Of a stretch of DNA of 64,000 nucleotides, positions 50,319-59,897 are shown in pieces; position 1 is the first letter of the stretch; the number at the start of each line of letters is the position of its first letter. The notes below the pieces were generated by a model that saw nothing but the letters and a program-made list of their open reading frames with translations, had not been told where the DNA came from and did not search any database. The position numbers and the translations under genes were made by a program. Location: NCBI GenBank assembly GCA_023451735.1, contig JAEXYH010000044.1, forward strand, positions 62,001 to 126,000. The letters are read 5' to 3'. This stretch comes from Pseudomonadota bacterium. GTDB taxonomy: Bacteria > Pseudomonadota > Alphaproteobacteria > Rhizobiales > Rhizobiaceae.

Positions 50319-50611
50319 TGGCAGCAAGGAAGGCCGCATCGGGAAAACTGGCGCTCTCGCCCATTCTCGACCTCAATGAAGCATCTGTGCTGCACGGCAA
50401 GCTGATGTCGATGCGCGGCAAGGACGTCGTGATCGATGCTTCGGCGGTAGAACGCCTTGGTGTGCAATGCGTCCAGGTTCTGGTTGCCGGAGCAGCCGCA
50501 TGGCAGGCCGACAAGAAGTCATTTCTCGTCGAAAAGGCATCGGATGCCTTTGAAAAGACGATGCAGCTGATCGGAATCAGCGAAGCCCAGTTAATTGCTA
50601 AGGAGATCTAG
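50318..50611 (+). CDS. cheS: CheS, STAS-domain chemotaxis protein
   Basis: A 97-residue STAS-like protein (DVVIDASAVERLGVQCVQVLVAGAAAW; final helix EKTMQLIGISEAQLIAKEI). In Sinorhizobium the gene at this place encodes CheS, which binds CheA and speeds CheY1 dephosphorylation. Position 2 of the operon and length match. It overlaps the icpA stop by one base and lies two bases before cheY1. Confidence 0.88.
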   Translation: MAARKAASGKLALSPILDLNEASVLHGKLMSMRGKDVVIDASAVERLGVQCVQVLVAGAAAWQADKKSFLVEKASDAFEKTMQLIGISEAQLIAKEI

Positions 50612-50613
50612 CA

Positions 50614-50979
50614 ATGAAGAAAAAAGTGCTGACCGTGGATGATTCACGGACAATCCGGAACATGCTTCTGGTGACCCTCAATAATGCAGGTTTCGAGACG
50701 ATCCAGGCAGAAGACGGCGTCGAAGGTCTTGAGGTTCTCGAAGGCTGTAACCCGGATGTAATCGTCACCGACATCAACATGCCGCGTCTTGATGGCTTCG
50801 GCTTTATCGAAGGTGTGCGTCGCAACGATAAGTATCGCGCCGTCCCGATCCTGGTCCTGACCACGGAAAGCGATGCGGAAAAGAAGAACCGGGCGCGCCA
50901 GGCTGGTGCGACCGGCTGGATCGTAAAACCTTTTGATCCGGCAAAACTGATTGATGCGATCGAGCGTGTAACCGCCTGA
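50614..50979 (+). CDS. cheY1: Chemotaxis response regulator CheY1
   Basis: A 121-residue single receiver domain. It carries the acidic pair DD (9-10), phospho-acceptor Asp53 in VTDINMP, the Thr switch in LVLTTES and Lys in VKPFDP. In rhizobia CheY1 acts mainly as a phosphate sink for CheA while CheY2 controls the motor. It is downstream of cheS and upstream of cheA, as in Sinorhizobium. Confidence 0.93.
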   Translation: MKKKVLTVDDSRTIRNMLLVTLNNAGFETIQAEDGVEGLEVLEGCNPDVIVTDINMPRLDGFGFIEGVRRNDKYRAVPILVLTTESDAEKKNRARQAGATGWIVKPFDPAKLIDAIERVTA

Positions 50980-50995
50980 ACCGGGAATTCCTCCG

Positions 50996-53233
50996 ATGGA
51001 TATGAATGAAATCAAAGAGATCTTCTTTCAGGAATGCGAAGAGCAGCTCGCTGAACTGGAGTCAGGTCTTCTCAAGCTGAACGATGGGGATCGCGATCCC
51101 GAGACGGTCAACGCCGTTTTCCGTGCCGTTCATTCCATCAAGGGAGGTGCCGGCGCTTTCGGTCTGGAAGAACTTGTGGCATTCGCCCACGTTTTCGAGA
51201 CGACGCTGGACTGCGTACGCTCCAACAAGCTGGAGCCGAACCAGGATGTCCTGAAGGTCATGCTCAAGTCGGCTGACGTGCTCGCCGACCTCGTCACCTG
51301 CTCGCGTGACGGCGGCAGCGTCGAGGAAAGCCGTACACGCGGACTGGTCAAGGAACTCGAGGCATTGGCGAATGGCGAAGCCCCGCCGGCCGCTGAGGCG
51401 CCGAAGGCAGCAAAGCTCGCCGCAGCCCCGGCCGCAAAGCCGACCGACGACAGCGGTTTCCAGCCTATCCCCTTCACCTTCGACGGTTTCGGCGAAGAAG
51501 AGGAAGTGGTCGAGCAGTTCACCTACGAAGTCACCTTCAAGCCGGCGCGTGAACTTTACGCCAAGGGTAACGAAGCCGCCCTCCTGCTGCGCGACCTGTC
51601 CCGCCTCGGCGAGATGGGCATTGCCTGCGACATGGACCAGCTGCCGCCGCTCGAAAGCATGGACCCGGAAGCCTCCTATTTTGGCTGGAAGATCTCCATC
51701 ACCACGCCGAAGTCCGAGGATGAGGTGCGGGCAGTCTTCGAATTCGCCGAATGGGATTGCGAGCTGGAGGTCAAGCCGGCCGAAACATCCGCAGATGAAG
51801 AGCTGCCGATGATCCCGGTGCCGTTCGATCTCTCTGCGCTGGACGACGAGCCTACCGAGGCAGTCGAGACGCAGCCGGAACTGGTTGCCACCGCAGCCGC
51901 CGCCGAAAACATCTCGAGCGTCGCCAAGGCCGTCAATGCGGCGGTCGAAAAGAAGGAAAGCGCAGCGGCCGCCGCCGCCGCCGCAGCTGCTGCCACCCAG
52001 AACAATGCCGCCGCCGCATCCTCGGCCGGCCAGACGATCCGCGTCGACCTCGATCGCGTCGACCGCCTGATCAACCTCGTCGGCGAGCTTGTCATCAACC
52101 AGGCGATGCTTTCGCAGAGCGTCATCGAGAACGACAACAACGGCGCGTCCTCGATCAACATGGGTCTCGAAGAGCTGCAACAGCTCACCCGCGAGATCCA
52201 GGGCTCGGTCATGGCGATCCGCGCGCAGCCGGTGAAGCCGGTCTTCCAGCGCATGTCGCGTATCGTTCGCGAAGTCGCCGACATGGTCGGCAAGCAGATC
52301 CGCCTCGTTACCGAAGGTGAAAACACCGAAGTCGACAAGACGGTCATCGACAAGATTGCCGAACCGCTCACCCACATGATCCGTAATGCCGTCGACCACG
52401 GCATCGAAACGCCGGAGAAGCGCGAAGCCGCCGGCAAGGATCCGGAAGGCACGATCAAGCTTTCTGCAAAGCACCGTTCGGGCCGCATTCTGATCGAACT
52501 GCAGGACGATGGCGGCGGTATCAACCGCGAGCGCGTCAAGCAGAAGGCGATCGACAACGATCTGATCAGCCCCGATGCCAACCTGTCGGACGAAGAAATC
52601 GACAACCTGATCTTCGCGCCGGGCTTCTCCACCGCCGACAAGATCTCCGACATTTCCGGTCGCGGCGTCGGCATGGACGTCGTCAAACGCTCGATCCAGG
52701 CACTCGGCGGTCGTATCTCGATCTCCTCGCGCCCGGGCCAGGGCTCGACCTTCACCATGAGCCTGCCGCTGACGCTCGCCGTTCTCGACGGCATGGTCGT
52801 CACGGTCGCCGGCCAGACACTGGTCGTGCCGTTGACGGCGATCGTCGAAACGCTCCAGCCGGAAGCCTCCGCCATCCACTCCTTCGGTGCGAACCAGCGG
52901 CTGATCTCGATCCGCAATTCGTTCTGCCCGCTGGTCGATGTCGGTCGCATCCTCAACTTCCGCGCCAACCAGGCCAATCCCGTCGAAGGTGTGGCGTTGC
53001 TGGTGGAATCCGAAGGTGGTGGCCAGCGTGCTCTGATGGTCGATGCCATCCAGGGCCAGCGCCAGGTCGTCATCAAGTCGCTGGAAGCGAACTACACCCA
53101 TGTCCCGGGTATCGCGGCAGCAACCATTCTCGGCGATGGACGCGTCGCGCTCATCCTCGATGTCGATGCTGTCGTGGGGGCTTCCCGCGGCCAGTCGCTG
53201 AAGCCTGAAATGTCGCTCGCAGCAGCAGGGTAA
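50996..53233 (+). CDS. cheA: Chemotaxis histidine kinase CheA
   Basis: A 745-residue autokinase. The P1 phosphotransfer domain has His46 in AVFRAVHSIKGG. A response-regulator-binding segment and long Ala-rich linkers follow to about residue 345, then the P3 dimerisation helices. The P4 ATPase shows the N-box (HMIRNAVDHGIE), G1 (QDDGGGI) and G2 (SGRGVGMDVV), and the P5 CheW-like domain closes the protein. It transfers phosphate to CheY1, CheY2 and CheB. Starts at 50996 and 51002 are both possible. Confidence 0.97.
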   Translation: MDMNEIKEIFFQECEEQLAELESGLLKLNDGDRDPETVNAVFRAVHSIKGGAGAFGLEELVAFAHVFETTLDCVRSNKLEPNQDVLKVMLKSADVLADLVTCSRDGGSVEESRTRGLVKELEALANGEAPPAAEAPKAAKLAAAPAAKPTDDSGFQPIPFTFDGFGEEEEVVEQFTYEVTFKPARELYAKGNEAALLLRDLSRLGEMGIACDMDQLPPLESMDPEASYFGWKISITTPKSEDEVRAVFEFAEWDCELEVKPAETSADEELPMIPVPFDLSALDDEPTEAVETQPELVATAAAAENISSVAKAVNAAVEKKESAAAAAAAAAAATQNNAAAASSAGQTIRVDLDRVDRLINLVGELVINQAMLSQSVIENDNNGASSINMGLEELQQLTREIQGSVMAIRAQPVKPVFQRMSRIVREVADMVGKQIRLVTEGENTEVDKTVIDKIAEPLTHMIRNAVDHGIETPEKREAAGKDPEGTIKLSAKHRSGRILIELQDDGGGINRERVKQKAIDNDLISPDANLSDEEIDNLIFAPGFSTADKISDISGRGVGMDVVKRSIQALGGRISISSRPGQGSTFTMSLPLTLAVLDGMVVTVAGQTLVVPLTAIVETLQPEASAIHSFGANQRLISIRNSFCPLVDVGRILNFRANQANPVEGVALLVESEGGGQRALMVDAIQGQRQVVIKSLEANYTHVPGIAAATILGDGRVALILDVDAVVGASRGQSLKPEMSLAAAG

Positions 53234-53241
53234 CCGGGTCG

Positions 53242-53727
53242 ATGAGCGTATCCTATGCCGTAAAGTCTCTTTCGCAAGGAAGCCGGGAGCTCATTGCCTT
53301 CCGGATCGGCGATCAGGAATTTTGCGTGAACATCATGTCCGTCCGCGAAATTCGCGGATGGACGCAGGCCACCCCGATGCCGCATGCGCCGCCGTATGTC
53401 ATGGGCGTGATCAATCTGCGCGGCGCAGTTCTGCCGATCGTCGATATGTCCGCCCGGCTGGGCATGAAGCAGGCGGAGCCGACGGCCCGTCATGTCATCA
53501 TTGTCGCGCAGGTGAAGAGCAAGGTTGTCGGCCTGCTGGTCGAGGCTGTTTCAGATATCCTTACGATTACCGACGATAATATCCAGCCGGTCCCGGAAAT
53601 CTCTTCGGAGCTGGAAAAGCAGTACGCGAGGGGAATCCTGGCCATCGACACGCGGATGATCTGCCTGATCGAGCTGGATGCCCTCTTCCCCGAGAAAGCT
53701 CACGACAAGGAAAGTGAAGCTGCATGA
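53242..53727 (+). CDS. cheW: Chemotaxis coupling protein CheW
   Basis: A 161-residue SH3-like coupling protein linking receptors to CheA. It contains the family strands LIAFRIGDQEFCVNIMSVREI, INLRGAVLPIVDMSARLG and VVGLLVEAVSDILTI. It overlaps the next gene cheR by four bases (ATGA), indicating translational coupling. Confidence 0.96.
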   Translation: MSVSYAVKSLSQGSRELIAFRIGDQEFCVNIMSVREIRGWTQATPMPHAPPYVMGVINLRGAVLPIVDMSARLGMKQAEPTARHVIIVAQVKSKVVGLLVEAVSDILTITDDNIQPVPEISSELEKQYARGILAIDTRMICLIELDALFPEKAHDKESEAA

Positions 53728-54632
53728 TGCCGTTGGGCGCGCTTGATAGCCGGCAGTCGCCGGATGAGGTCCTCGCGAGCGGAGAGTATCCGCTGACGCG
53801 CCGTGACCTCTCCGAAATCGCTGCAATGATCTATGCCGATGCCGGAATCTATCTCAACGATTCCAAGGCGTCTCTCGTCTATTCGCGTCTGTCCAAGCAC
53901 ATCCGCAATCTCGGGCTTCGTGGTTTTCGCGAATACTGTACGCTTGTTTCCTCTCCCGAGGGTGCTGCGGTCCGACGCGAGATGCTGTCGCACCTGACCA
54001 CCAATTTCACGCGCTTCTTCCGCGAGAACCATCATTTCGAGCATCTGCGCGACGAAGTCCTGCCGGGCCTGATCAACCGCGCCAAGAGCGGCGGCCGCGT
54101 GCGCATATGGTCGGCCGCCTGCTCCGACGGACAGGAACCCTATTCCATCGCACTGACGGTGTTGGCGATGTTCCCCAATGCCGCCGATTACGATTTTCGC
54201 ATCCTGGCGACCGATATCGATCCCAAGATCCTAGAGACGGCAAGAACCGGCGCCTATGACGAGAGCGCTCTGGAGAGCATCTCCCCGGCGATGCGCAAGC
54301 AATGGTTTCGCGACGTCGATATCAACGGCCGCCGCAAGTGCCAGATCGACGATCGCGTCAAGAAACTGATCACCTTCAACGAACTCAACCTGATGGCCCA
54401 GTGGCCGTTCAAGGGTGGTTTCGACGTCATTTTCTGCCGCAATGTGGTGATTTATTTCGACGAGCCGACCCAGATGAAGATCTGGTCCCGCTTCGCATCC
54501 CTGCTGCCGGATGCCGGCCACCTCTATATCGGCCATTCCGAGCGTGTGTCGGGCGATGCAAAGCATCACTTCGACAATATCGGCATCACCACCTATCGCT
54601 ATATCGGTAAGCACGCAGGGAGGAAGGCATGA
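53724..54632 (+). CDS. cheR: Chemotaxis protein methyltransferase CheR
   Basis: A 302-residue SAM-dependent glutamate O-methyltransferase for receptors. An N-terminal helical domain is followed by the Rossmann part (RIWSAACSDGQEPYSIALTVL, FRILATDIDPKILETAR, FDVIFCRNVVIYFDE). It sets adaptation together with CheB and CheD. It overlaps both neighbouring genes by four bases. Confidence 0.96.
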   Translation: MMPLGALDSRQSPDEVLASGEYPLTRRDLSEIAAMIYADAGIYLNDSKASLVYSRLSKHIRNLGLRGFREYCTLVSSPEGAAVRREMLSHLTTNFTRFFRENHHFEHLRDEVLPGLINRAKSGGRVRIWSAACSDGQEPYSIALTVLAMFPNAADYDFRILATDIDPKILETARTGAYDESALESISPAMRKQWFRDVDINGRRKCQIDDRVKKLITFNELNLMAQWPFKGGFDVIFCRNVVIYFDEPTQMKIWSRFASLLPDAGHLYIGHSERVSGDAKHHFDNIGITTYRYIGKHAGRKA

Positions 54633-55678
54633 GCGCGCCCGCACGCGTCCTTGTTGTAGATGACAGCCCTACCATGCGGGGCCTGATCACAGCCGTGCTC
54701 AATTCCGATCCGGACGTCAGCGTCATCGGTCAGGCCGGCGATGCGATGGAGGCGCGCGCCGCGATCAAGCAGCTCAACCCGGACGTCGTCACGCTCGACA
54801 TCGAGATGCCGAACATGAACGGGCTCGAATTCCTCGAAAAGATCATGCGATTGCGGCCGATGCCGGTCATCATGGTCTCGACGATGACACATCATGGCGC
54901 CCACGCAACGCTTGCAGCACTCGAAATCGGTGCCTTTGACTGCGTCGGCAAGCCGGCTCCCGGCGATCGCCGGCCGTTTATGGATCTCGCTGAAAAGGTC
55001 AAGGCTGCTGCTCGCTCCGGCCGCAAATGGGCTCCCGGATCTGCGCCGACCCCGGTCGCACCGCCGATGTCCGTTCACGAATACCGCGTTGGGCGCAAGG
55101 TTGTCGCTATCGGATCGTCAACCGGAGGGGTGGAGGCACTGATTACAGTGCTGCAGAAGTTCCCGCAGAACTGCCCGCCGACAGTAATCACTCAACATAT
55201 GCCTCCGACGTTTACGAAAAGTTTTGCAGAACGTCTTAATCGTATTTGTGCTCCTGTAGTGGAAGAAGCGACCGATGGCGCGCGGCTGGAGATCGGCAAG
55301 ATCTATCTCGCGCCCGGTGGCGACCGACATTTGCAGGTGGCAAACCCGTCAGCACCATGCTGCCGACTGGTCGAAAGGGACCCCGTCAACGGCCATCGGC
55401 CGTCTGTCGATGTGCTCTTCGATTCCGTCGCGGAATTGGCCGGCCGCAATGCGGTTGGGGTAATTCTCACCGGCATGGGGCGCGATGGGGCTTCCGGACT
55501 TCTGAAAATGCGCAGCGCTGGCGCACGCACGATCGGACAGAACGAGAAGACCTGTGTGGTCTATGGGATGCCGAGGGTCGCCTATGAACTGGGGGCCGTC
55601 GAGCTGCAACTACCCTTGGGCTCCATTGGAGAAGAAGTTTTGAAATTAACTGCCGCCCGAAAAGAAGGTACCGAATAA
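54629..55678 (+). CDS. cheB: Chemotaxis methylesterase/response regulator CheB
   Basis: A 349-residue protein with an N-terminal receiver (phospho-acceptor Asp57) and a C-terminal methylesterase. The catalytic triad is visible as Ser164 (AIGSSTGG), His190 (VITQHMPP) and Asp286 (TGMGRDGA), identical in numbering to the E. coli enzyme. It removes methyl esters and deamidates receptor glutamines. The cheY2 ATG lies directly after its stop. Confidence 0.97.
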   Translation: MSAPARVLVVDDSPTMRGLITAVLNSDPDVSVIGQAGDAMEARAAIKQLNPDVVTLDIEMPNMNGLEFLEKIMRLRPMPVIMVSTMTHHGAHATLAALEIGAFDCVGKPAPGDRRPFMDLAEKVKAAARSGRKWAPGSAPTPVAPPMSVHEYRVGRKVVAIGSSTGGVEALITVLQKFPQNCPPTVITQHMPPTFTKSFAERLNRICAPVVEEATDGARLEIGKIYLAPGGDRHLQVANPSAPCCRLVERDPVNGHRPSVDVLFDSVAELAGRNAVGVILTGMGRDGASGLLKMRSAGARTIGQNEKTCVVYGMPRVAYELGAVELQLPLGSIGEEVLKLTAARKEGTE

Positions 55679-56068
55679 ATGTCTCTCGCCGAAAAAATCA
55701 AAGTTCTGATTGTCGACGATCAGGTGACCAGCCGTCTGCTGCTCAGTGATGCTCTGACACAGCTCGGCTTCAAGCAGATCACGTCCGCCGGTGATGGCGT
55801 GCAGGGCATGAAGATCATGTCGGAACAGCCGCATCATCTGGTCATCTCCGACTTCAACATGCCGAACATGGACGGCATCGGCTTTCTGCAGGCCGTACGG
55901 TCGAACCCGACCACGAAAAAGGCTGCCTTCATCATTCTCACCGCGCAGGGCGACCGGGCGCTGGTGCAGAAGGCGGCGCAGCTCGGCGCTAACAACGTGC
56001 TCGCCAAGCCCTTCACCATCGAAAAGATGAAGGCCGCTATCGAAGCAGTGTTCGGAGCCCTAAAATGA
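55679..56068 (+). CDS. cheY2: Chemotaxis response regulator CheY2
   Basis: A 129-residue single receiver domain with Asp58 in VISDFNMPNMDG, the acidic pair at 13-14 and Lys in LAKPFT. In rhizobia CheY2-P is the main regulator that slows the flagellar motor. Its stop overlaps cheD by four bases. Confidence 0.95.
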   Translation: MSLAEKIKVLIVDDQVTSRLLLSDALTQLGFKQITSAGDGVQGMKIMSEQPHHLVISDFNMPNMDGIGFLQAVRSNPTTKKAAFIILTAQGDRALVQKAAQLGANNVLAKPFTIEKMKAAIEAVFGALK

Positions 56069-56622
56069 ATGATGCCATCGCGGCCAGGCGCGTCCATATC
56101 ATCCAGGGGGAGTACAAGGTCATCGACGACCCTGACGTCGTCCTGTCGACGATATTGGGATCGTGCGTGGCCGCGTGTCTTCGCGATCCTGTCGCCGGTG
56201 TCGGCGGCATGAACCACTTCCTCTTGCCTGGCTCGGGCGGGGCCATGGCATCGGGAGGTGACGCGACGCGCTATGGCGTGCATCTGATGGAGCTGTTGAT
56301 AAACGGCCTGCTGAAAAAGGGTGCCCGGCGTGACCGGCTTGAGGCCAAGGTATTCGGTGGCGCCAAGACGATCGCAAGCTTTTCGAATGTCGGCGAACAG
56401 AACGCAGCGTTTGCCATGCAATTTCTGAGGGACGAAGGCATCCAGGTTGTCGGCTCGTCCACGGGAGGCGAACATGGCCGAAAGCTTGAATATTGGCCCG
56501 TTCACGGACGTGCCAGACAATATCCGTTGACGGGCGCGGAGACCCAGCGAACGGTTGCACTGGAACAGCGTCCTGTCCGCACGCCCCCCAAGCCTGTCGA
56601 CAACGCCATCGAATTTTTCTGA
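56065..56622 (+). CDS. cheD: Receptor glutamine deamidase CheD
   Basis: A 185-residue cytoplasmic adaptation enzyme that deamidates chemoreceptor glutamines. The catalytic Cys34 (LGSCVAACLRDP) and His51 (GGMNHFLLPG) are both present. It follows cheY2 and precedes cheT in the same order as Sinorhizobium. Confidence 0.95.
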   Translation: MNDAIAARRVHIIQGEYKVIDDPDVVLSTILGSCVAACLRDPVAGVGGMNHFLLPGSGGAMASGGDATRYGVHLMELLINGLLKKGARRDRLEAKVFGGAKTIASFSNVGEQNAAFAMQFLRDEGIQVVGSSTGGEHGRKLEYWPVHGRARQYPLTGAETQRTVALEQRPVRTPPKPVDNAIEFF

Positions 56623-56653
56623 TTGTCACCTCAATTCATACTCTGGAATGGCC

Positions 56654-57043
56654 ATGAACGACATTGTTACACAGCCGATCGCTGCTCCTGAGGAGGCTTT
56701 GCCGGATGTCCTGATGCGGCTGGTTTCCGAATTGCATGACGTCGCCTATCTGATCGAGCGTGTCGAGCCGCAGATCCTCGAAGTGGGCGGGGAGAATGTC
56801 CTGCAGTCGCCCGATACGATCAAGATCTTGCAGGGTATTGACCTTGCTGTGCAAAAGACGCGCGGTCTGGCTGAATTCATCGACACCATCACAGGCTCGA
56901 TTCCCAACGAATGGAAGGTGGATGTTTCCACAGCGCTCAGCCTCGTCAAACTTGCCGACATGCAGCGATCACTGGCCAACGGTATGCGACACGGTCATTC
57001 GCAGCCGCTAAACAAGGCCGCAGGCGACTTCGACTTCTTCTAA
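56654..57043 (+). CDS. cheT: CheT, CheZ-like chemotaxis protein
   Basis: A 129-residue helical protein. The DxxxQ motif typical of CheZ/CheX phosphatases is present as D63-L-A-V-Q67. Position between cheD and fliF and size match rhizobial CheT, which acts in CheY dephosphorylation and adaptation. ATG 56654 was chosen because GGAA lies seven bases upstream; ATG 56648 is too close to it. The C-terminus ends with an aromatic acidic tail (GDFDFF), a possible partner-binding peptide. Confidence 0.82.
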   Translation: MNDIVTQPIAAPEEALPDVLMRLVSELHDVAYLIERVEPQILEVGGENVLQSPDTIKILQGIDLAVQKTRGLAEFIDTITGSIPNEWKVDVSTALSLVKLADMQRSLANGMRHGHSQPLNKAAGDFDFF

Positions 57044-57184
57044 AACAGACCTTTAAGAGCAATTCGCGAACTTTCGCGCCTCTATCGCCACATTCCATAT
57101 TGTCGAAATGCTCGCACAAGCTTCGCCCCATAGGGTGCGCTCGGGCATTAGCTCTATAACCGTGTTCGGCGATGTGGGAACAGA

Positions 57185-58858
57185 ATGAATCTGTTAGCTC
57201 AATTTTCACAAATTTCTAAAAATCTGGCCTCTCTCGGTCAGACGAAACTTATTGCTCTAGCTGCTGCAGGTGCGATCTCGGTCGCGATTGTTATTGCCGC
57301 GGCGATGTTTGTTAATAAGCCCGCCTACGAGGCGCTTTACGTGAACCTTGAGACCAGCGACGTCAATCAGGTCAGTATGGCGCTTGCCGAGGCAAACATG
57401 GCCTTCGAGGTCGGTTCTGACGGGAAGAGCATTCAGGTTCCGGTCGGCAGCACCAGCAAGGCGCGTCTGATGCTGGCGGAAAGAGGACTGCCGAACAGCT
57501 CTAACGCCGGTTACGAACTTTTCGACAATGTCGGCTCGCTCGGCCTCACCTCCTTCATGCAGGAAGTGACAAGGGTTCGTGCACTCGAGGGCGAAATATC
57601 CCGATCGATCCAGCAGATCAGCGGTGTGTCCGCCGCCCGTGTCCACATCGTCATGCCCGATGTCGGAAATTTCCGGCGCGCTCAGCAGAAGCCGACGGCC
57701 TCGGTGATGATCCGCGCGGGATCGTCGACCGGCCGCAAGGCCGCGTCTTCCATTCGTCACCTCGTTGCTTCGGCAGTTCCGGGTCTCGATGTCGAGGACG
57801 TAACGATTCTCGATTCCACTGGCCAGTTGCTTGCCTCGGGCGATGAAGGCGGCAACAACCAGCTCAGCCGTTCGCTCGGCATCGTTCAGTCCGTCCAGTC
57901 CGAAATCGAGACCAATATCGACAAGGCGCTCGCACCATTCCTGGGCATGGATAACTTCCGCTCCAGCGTTACGGCTGCCTTGAACACGGACAGCCAGCAG
58001 ACCCAGGAGACCGTCTTCGATCCGAACTCCCGCGTGGAACGTTCCGTTCGCGCAACGAGGGAAAACTCACAGTCGCAGCAGTCTGCCGACGACAATGCGT
58101 CGACAGTTGAGCAGAACGTGCCCCAGGCCGCACCCGAGCAGGGTGGCAACAATGGGCCGAAGTCTTCCGATCAGTCCGACAAGCGTGAAGAACAGACCAA
58201 CTACGAGATCAACCAGAAGACCATCGCCACGACCCGCAACAGCTATCTGATCGAAAAGGTCTCGGTTGCGGTTGTCGTCAACAGAGGTCGCGTCGCCCAG
58301 ATGGTTGGTGAACCCGCGGATCAGGCCAAGATCGACGCCTATCTCGCCGAAATGCAGAAGATCGTGACTTCGGCTGCCGGCATCAGCGCCGATCGCGGTG
58401 ACGTGGTTACCCTTACGGCCATGGATTTCCTAGAGACCCAGCTGCTCGACGAAGCTGCAAGCGGCCCGAGCGTTACCGAAGTCCTGACCCGCAATCTGGG
58501 TGGCATCATCAACTCGCTGGCCTTCCTCGGCGTCGCGTTTCTGGTCATCTGGCTCGGCCTGCGTCCCCTGGTCCGCACGGTTGCCGGCACCAGTGCGTCG
58601 GGTGAGACAGTCGGTGAAGGCGCAGGACTGGAACTTCCCGACTTCTCGCCTGCCGGCGGCAGCCCCGCTCTCATGGATGGTTTCGGTGCAGACTTCGGTT
58701 TCGACGGCTCGAGCGACCTCATGGGCGACGACGAAGGCGACGGCTTCAACCGCCGCGTCAAGGAGGGCCCGGAAAAGCGGCTTGCTCGTATGGTCGAGAT
58801 TTCCGAAGAGCGTGCCGCAAAGATTCTTCGCAAGTGGGCGTTCGAGAAGGCCGCATAA
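57185..58858 (+). CDS. fliF: Flagellar MS-ring protein FliF
   Basis: A 557-residue basal-body protein with a first membrane helix at about 20-42 (KLIALAAAGAISVAIVIAAAMF), periplasmic ring-building motifs and a second helix near 440-457 (NSLAFLGVAFLVIWLGL). The C-terminal segment that binds FliG ends near EERAAKILRKWAF. The interval 57044-57184 could hold its own promoter, but it also fits as the last gene of the che operon; a strong terminator follows. Confidence 0.96.
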   Translation: MNLLAQFSQISKNLASLGQTKLIALAAAGAISVAIVIAAAMFVNKPAYEALYVNLETSDVNQVSMALAEANMAFEVGSDGKSIQVPVGSTSKARLMLAERGLPNSSNAGYELFDNVGSLGLTSFMQEVTRVRALEGEISRSIQQISGVSAARVHIVMPDVGNFRRAQQKPTASVMIRAGSSTGRKAASSIRHLVASAVPGLDVEDVTILDSTGQLLASGDEGGNNQLSRSLGIVQSVQSEIETNIDKALAPFLGMDNFRSSVTAALNTDSQQTQETVFDPNSRVERSVRATRENSQSQQSADDNASTVEQNVPQAAPEQGGNNGPKSSDQSDKREEQTNYEINQKTIATTRNSYLIEKVSVAVVVNRGRVAQMVGEPADQAKIDAYLAEMQKIVTSAAGISADRGDVVTLTAMDFLETQLLDEAASGPSVTEVLTRNLGGIINSLAFLGVAFLVIWLGLRPLVRTVAGTSASGETVGEGAGLELPDFSPAGGSPALMDGFGADFGFDGSSDLMGDDEGDGFNRRVKEGPEKRLARMVEISEERAAKILRKWAFEKAA

Positions 58859-58883
58859 GGCAGGATCACAGAAATATGATGCA

Positions 58884-58912
58884 AGGGCCGGACGCAAGTC
58901 CGGCCCTTTTTT
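58884..58912 (+). terminator. Rho-independent terminator after fliF
   Basis: AGGGCCGGAC-GCAA-GTCCGGCCCT stem with a tetraloop and a run of six T, 25 bases past the fliF stop. It ends the che-fliF transcription unit and leaves visN with its own promoter. Confidence 0.93.
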
Positions 58913-59147
58913 ACGCGAATTGGAACGAATTCGGCTGCGTCACTTTAATACCATATGTGACACGCGCGCAGCATCTGGGGAAATTCGAGCTGCACATGAT
59001 GGCAATTGTATGGGCTTCTCTTACACTGAAGGTGATTCGTCGGCGGTTTCAGAACCCTTCGTGGGTGCAGCAGGTGTCGGTAACACAGGAACTCGGATAG
59101 GCTTCTTCAGGCGAGGTCTTAATCGACGCAGCAGGAGCAGATAACGA

Positions 59148-59885
59148 ATGGAGTTATCGGGCATGGATGTCTCGGCGCAAGGGCGCTCTCTTCAAGAGGT
59201 TGATCACACTCGGATCATGTCCCGCGAAGAACTTGTCCGCAGCCTTTCCGCTCTGACCGGCTCGGAAAATCTGCAGGTAATCATGCGATTGCTGGCCGAT
59301 CATGTCGGCGCGTCCCATTTTCTTCTGGCCCGATACGACCTTATCCAGGAACAGGGGCTCGATTTCATCGTCACGTCGAACTGGCCCTTCGATCTCGTTC
59401 GTCGGCTTGGCTCGGAACTTGCCAGCGGTTATGCGCGGTCGACCGAGCTGGAAAAGTGTTTTTCTGTTCTGACGCCGAGCTTTGCGCTTCTGCCCGAAGA
59501 TATCGTGTTGCCGGACAAGCTGAGCCGCCAGTATTGCGCCTTGACCTTTTCCGTAGGCCGGACACGGTTTTCGCTGATGTTGCTGTTTGTCGAAGGCACC
59601 ATCCTGTCGCAGGAACATCTCAAGGAAGTCGGCCTTCTGGCTGCCTACGGAGCGAGCTTCGTAGAAAGTGTGGAATCGCGCACGGAACGGGATTTCGAGC
59701 TGACCGAACGGGAGCTCGAATGCCTGTTCTGGATCGCGGAGGGCAAGACCAGCGATGAGATCGCGGTGATCCTTGGCATCTCCCGCAATACGATCAACAA
59801 CTACATTACCAGCGTGATGCGCAAGACTGCGACCAAGACCCGCTCCGAGGCGATCGCCTATGCGGTTCGCAACAATCTGGTATAG
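59148..59885 (+). CDS. visN: Motility master regulator VisN (LuxR family)
   Basis: A 245-residue transcription factor. The N-terminal ligand-binding-like domain occupies about residues 25-165, and the LuxR helix-turn-helix spans about 180-240 (LTERELECLFWIAEGKTSDEIAVILGI). In rhizobia VisN works with VisR as a heteromer at the top of the flagellar hierarchy. An ATG at 59163 has GGAG nine bases upstream and may be the true start. visR follows 12 bases later. Confidence 0.92.
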   Translation: MELSGMDVSAQGRSLQEVDHTRIMSREELVRSLSALTGSENLQVIMRLLADHVGASHFLLARYDLIQEQGLDFIVTSNWPFDLVRRLGSELASGYARSTELEKCFSVLTPSFALLPEDIVLPDKLSRQYCALTFSVGRTRFSLMLLFVEGTILSQEHLKEVGLLAAYGASFVESVESRTERDFELTERELECLFWIAEGKTSDEIAVILGISRNTINNYITSVMRKTATKTRSEAIAYAVRNNLV

Positions 59886-59897
59886 GGCGGCAACAGG

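Noticed and set aside
51062..53101. Long minus-strand frames opposite cheA
   Set aside because: Antisense shadows caused by high GC; the plus-strand CheA has all kinase motifs.
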